64,000 nucleotides of DNA from Hydractinia symbiolongicarpus. Its lineage: Eukaryota; Cnidaria; Hydrozoa; Anthoathecata; Hydractiniidae. The notes under the pieces were generated by a model. It worked only from the letters and a program-made list of their open reading frames with translations. It was not told the origin of the DNA and ran no database searches. Numbering within the stretch: the first letter of the stretch is position 1; each line of letters begins with the position of its first letter. Positions 60,301-64,000 of this stretch are shown here, piece by piece. Position numbers and translations under genes: made by a program. The DNA lies in the NCBI RefSeq assembly GCF_029227915.1, contig NC_079887.1, forward strand, positions 11,346,001-11,410,000, given 5' to 3'.

Positions 60301-63300
60301 AGAATGTTTTTCTTTTTTTTCCAATTATTATAGTGTAATTGTATTTTTATACTGTTCCGTGAATACGTGTTCACTGCTCGCTCTGGAATTTGAATTTAAC
60401 CTTTTACGTCCTAAAATCGTTTAATGTTCTTAAATTATAATCTCTCTGGAAGGAAAGAAATGTCCTAAATTCCTAGTTATCAACATTGAGGCTTAACTTT
60501 AAATAAAAGAACAAAATGTTAAAACTTTTCTTTTTGATCAGATGAATAACTTTTTTTCCAGGTAATGAAAGACATGTTATCTAGAGTCCTCCATTGTCGA
60601 ATCTTTGATGCTTTTGGTATGACGTCACAATTAGAATGTTTGAAAGAAAAATTAGAATCAGAGGTAAATTTTACACTTTTGACGACTTTAAAGGGGCTAC
60701 GAAGTGGCTTAAGTAAGATCTCCGTCAATGATGTTACTCTCCATCTTCGCACATTCTGAATAACATTGGGTAATGTCCAAACCATTCAGAAGGTTAAGAT
60801 ACAAGAAATTATACTCACTTTTTGCAACATATTATTGCAAAAAAGTGTGTATAACCTGTTATGGATAATTAATTTTTATGATTTTCTACTTTTTAATGGT
60901 GTTTTCCGAAAATAGGTACGTTACCAGTAAAATAAGCCACGGTCTGCAAAATATACTACATTATTGTAAAATTGTTTTGATGTAGAAGCGAGACAACCTC
61001 GACAGACAACATGCTGTACTAAATTGTCTTAAGAATGTTATTAATACTTCTAAAAAGATTTTAAATTTGTTGGTGTTGCTTCAACTGACTTGTATGCACT
61101 AATGTGGTATATTTTTTGTGCAGAATTTAAAAGACAAGCTAGGTCAAAAAACTTTCTTCTACTAAAAAATTGCTTCGGCGGGAGTTGTGTTTATTGTCAG
61201 CCGATACGACTGTCAATAACTCATTGCATTGCCCAGGTCCACTACTTAAATGTTAGCTCAATTGCTAATGATGCGACCGTACTTTGGTATATCGAAAGCC
61301 TAGAAATGTTAAACACTTTAAGCAGTAGGGTCATAAAAGCATTCACAAACAGCCGAATTATCAGTTAAATATACGTTCTTGATAATACTACAACACTTCT
61401 ACTGTCCTAAGATGATATAAAATATATATACGATCACCGACCTATCTTCTTGTTAGTGTCAAAACACCTGTTTCTTCATTCTGCCGAGTAAACTTGTACC
61501 AATGTAGTGGACCGGCGCGTGTGATTAATAATAAAGAGATGCCATTTCTGCCGTACCTGTCGTTCGTTTGGTGCTGCGTTCGGGATATAGTTGAGTGCGT
61601 TCAAATAGGGGTTTGGGTGTTGTGGAACCTGTAACAGAAGCAAAGCAAATGCTTAAATCGAATAAATTTTGGATATCCATTTTATGCAGGGAACTTTTCG
61701 GTCATTTCCAGTTAAATTTGGGTTACTTGTATTATATCTAAGTTGTTTTTTTTTGGTTGTTTTTTTTATCGTCATTGTTAATAAACTTTTCCAGCCATAA
61801 GCTCGACTTTCGTGTAAGTCAAAAATCAACAGCTCGTTGCGTAGCTCCTTTAAGAATACTTTTGCAAAATCAGGTTAGGAAATAACTTTTTTTTCTAGAT
61901 CTCGTAAAATTTAAAAAAGTTAGAATTGCGAAAACTTGATTTTACGAATACGTTTTTGTTATTCTCGCAAAATAGAAGGAACTTGTCAATCCCTAGATAT
62001 TTGTTTTTATTAAATTGTACGCAAAACCTCTCTTATTATATTATTTTTGCATTAAATATATTTATTATATTTTTTGTATCCTAAAGAATAACTAGTCTTT
62101 TCTTGAGCTGTTGACAAAGTAATAAAAGTGAAATTGAATTTCCAGCCAAGAAAATTTCTGAAAATTCGCTTCCCAGAATGCCATAAAATGAGCTTTTCCT
62201 CCACGTGTAACTTTTAACCAGCTTAAAGCTTAATTTCCGCGAAAAACAATTTAATTTCTTATGAAAGAGCTTAAAAAGTCTAGCAATTTGCTTTCAAGTT
62301 TTCACTATGATTTTTGATGAAATTTTTAAAAAAATAAACATCCTCTTTCACCCCCTTTATTTGCGTGCGTGCCAGTTTTTAAATTTAGTGTCACATAATT
62401 TTTTTTTACATAGTAACCCAAGTGACAAATGTGAATTATAACGCTTATATTGTAACTTACTCGAGATTTCCAAAATTTAAACTATTTACAAATTTTATCA
62501 TCCGCTCAGTATTTTTTACCAAATAAATGGTTCCCTCCCATTAATTTTAAAAAATTTTCAGGTAGCCGAGTTTTGTTCGCACGTCAAGTTGCTGATCGTC
62601 GATTCAATCGCATCTGTTATCACTCCAATTCTTGGTGGACAGCAACAGCACGGTAAACATTCTTCTACTTAGGCGAGAATTTTTTTACGAGAAAAAAATA
62701 TTTAAATAGAAACTGATGGAGCAATCTCAAATTTCAAATTTTTTCATTGAAATCCGAATTCGGCACCAAAACTATTTAGGTTTATTTTGGTACGCGTAAG
62801 ATTTAGGTTCTACGCAAAAACGCAAAAACGTTTTTATTGTAACTTTTCGTTTTTTTTATAGTTTCTGTACGTTTCTATGCGTAGGTCATGCTATTATGTC
62901 AAAAATTGGTTTGCTTCTCAAACAAATCGCTTATGAATACGGCATAGCTGTTCTGGTACGTTTCTTTTATTTTAACATGTTTAATTTGGTACGTTCATTT
63001 TGATTCTCTGCTGTCAACTCTGAATCTCTTTGAATAATAAAAAAAATATTAACATTACATTTTTTGTCTGCAAAGTATATTCCACAAGCTGATATAAAAA
63101 TCTTAATTCGTTTGCTGCAGGTAATATATATCGTTTAGTTGGAAATGACCTAAGGACACATGTCGCACCAGGCTCCATCAGAAGTCCTCCAATGTCTTTT
63201 TTTTTTCTTTTCAATTGAGCTATATAGAATTAATTATGGACCAGTCATTAGAGTGAGATGACCGACTTTAAAGTCTAATTTAAGGTGTTCAGAAAAATTT

Positions 63301-63723
63301 TTAAAAAAATTGAATTATTCTTAAAGGTTGTCAACAACGCAGTTACTGATGATTTTAAGAATACTCGACAAGCACACCGATTAAAACCATCTCTCGGAAA
63401 GTCTTGGTTAAGTGTTCCGCATGTTCGATTATTTATGGATGTGGGCTGCCAGAGTGAGAAGGAAAAAATTATTACCATTGTGAAGCATCATCGGATGGTA
63501 AATACTTTTTATTATTTTACTGTTATTTTATTTTTGTTTTATTATTTTGTTGTTTAAAAAAACACGCCAGTATAACACTCTCTGTTTTAGTGTGCAGTTT
63601 TTATATTGTTATTAATACCTGTAGATGAGTAATAATTGTTTATTTTTTTATTGCTAGCCAACTGGTGTCTCTACTGCAGTTCACATCACGTCGAGCGGTT
63701 TGCGTAATGCACAAAAAAGCTGA
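57347..63723 (+). CDS. RAD51D: RAD51D recombination paralogue
   Basis: Ten exons: 57347-57428, 58123-58187, 58334-58446, 59321-59402, 59965-60099, 60562-60663, 62562-62652, 62885-62955, 63327-63497, 63658-63723, giving 325 residues (human 328). A short N-terminal helical domain is followed by a RecA/RAD51 ATPase core: Walker A GPPAVGKT (about 106-113) and Walker B LLIVD (about 203-207), with SIASVITPILGGQQQHG after it. Further along are VVNNAVTDD, the LKPSLGKSWLSVPHVRL block typical of RAD51 paralogues, and MPTGVSTAVHITSSGL at the end. RAD51D acts in the BCDX2 complex in homologous recombination. The exon 3 donor is uncertain: GTAGGT at 58443 is the better site, but only the donor at 58447 gives phase with exon 4 (reading TGSLDELL, two residues shorter than human at this point); a missed microexon is the alternative. 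Confidence 0.93.
59770..59905 (+). repeat. Imperfect tandem duplication in RAD51D intron 4
   Basis: Two pyrimidine-rich units of about 65 bases, each running from 'tgagttgtctttt' to 'aagagtttctgttaaa(a/g)ctgg'. Confidence 0.7.
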
Positions 63724-64000
63724 CAAACTCAGAAAATATTGATGTTACTTTTCGGCCTGATCTCCTAAAGATTATTTCTTCACAAGATGGCTTATTTTAT
63801 ATTTATTTTTGTATATAACAAATCCTTTCATAGATTATATTTCTAACGTTCACAAAACTTTTTCTTTTTCTGGTGGAAATGATAGTTGGTACAAAAATGA
63901 ACGATAAATTGTAAATGGCACATCTTAAGCGCTTAATTTTTTTGAAAATACAATTTAGCAACTTAAGTCCCAAAATCGTCAAATAGACAGGGAGCCTAAG
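63724..64000 (+). other. 3' flank of RAD51D
   Basis: AT-rich sequence after the RAD51D stop; no other gene or clear AATAAA seen before the window ends. Confidence 0.5.

Overview
This window looks like a piece of an AT-rich, intron-rich animal genome. Every recognisable single-copy gene has a metazoan orthologue. Exons are bounded by GT/AG introns, poly(A) signals are AATAAA, and the interspersed repeats are of animal type: jockey/CR1-like LINEs, a Penelope-like endonuclease, a tRNA-derived SINE and non-autonomous DNA transposons. The AT richness, gene style and repeat mix suggest a cnidarian, probably a medusozoan. That placement is inference; no taxon-specific marker was found.

Layout from left to right. 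1-3.6 kb: repeat-rich DNA ending in a LINE relic. 3.8-5.9 kb (+): an acyl-CoA thioesterase (ACOT/BAAT family) of three exons, ending in the peroxisomal signal SKL. 8.1-10.3 kb (-): the 3' part of an unrecognised single-pass membrane protein with a very Cys-rich region and a tail of nine MNQGGY-type repeats. 10.7-12.3 kb (-): a decayed LINE. 16.2 kb: a broken THAP zinc finger. 17.6-23.9 kb (+): a complete nine-exon Spinster-like (SPNS) lysosomal transporter with a dead retroelement in intron 1. 26.8-27.3 kb (+): an intronless gene resembling the sperm/ciliary microtubule inner protein SPMIP1 (ATP6V1FNB). 28.5-29.3 kb (-): an intronless UPF0739 (C1orf74) gene. 33.4-36.1 kb (+): an RSRC2-like splicing-associated SR protein. 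37.4-47.1 kb (+): a CCDC92-like coiled-coil gene whose 8-kb first intron holds a LINE with a long intact ORF and a complete DNA transposon. 48.4-51.1 kb: SINE, LINE and Penelope-like debris. 51.4-56.9 kb (+): a dCTP pyrophosphatase (DCTPP1) gene with two tandem alternative last exons. 57.3-63.7 kb (+): a complete RAD51D recombination paralogue.

The genes are ordinary unlinked housekeeping or ciliary genes; there is no operon logic. DCTPP1 (nucleotide-pool cleaning) and RAD51D (homologous recombination) are neighbours only about 0.5 kb apart, which is probably chance. The most notable observations are the duplicated catalytic last exon of DCTPP1, the Cys-rich/MNQGGY membrane protein, a 1.16-kb transposon with TIRs and a 5-bp target-site duplication present in two inverted copies, two perfect hairpins of 20-21 bp stem, and a tRNA-headed SINE family with an ATCT tail. 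Exon joins were checked for reading phase by hand; none is confirmed by transcripts.
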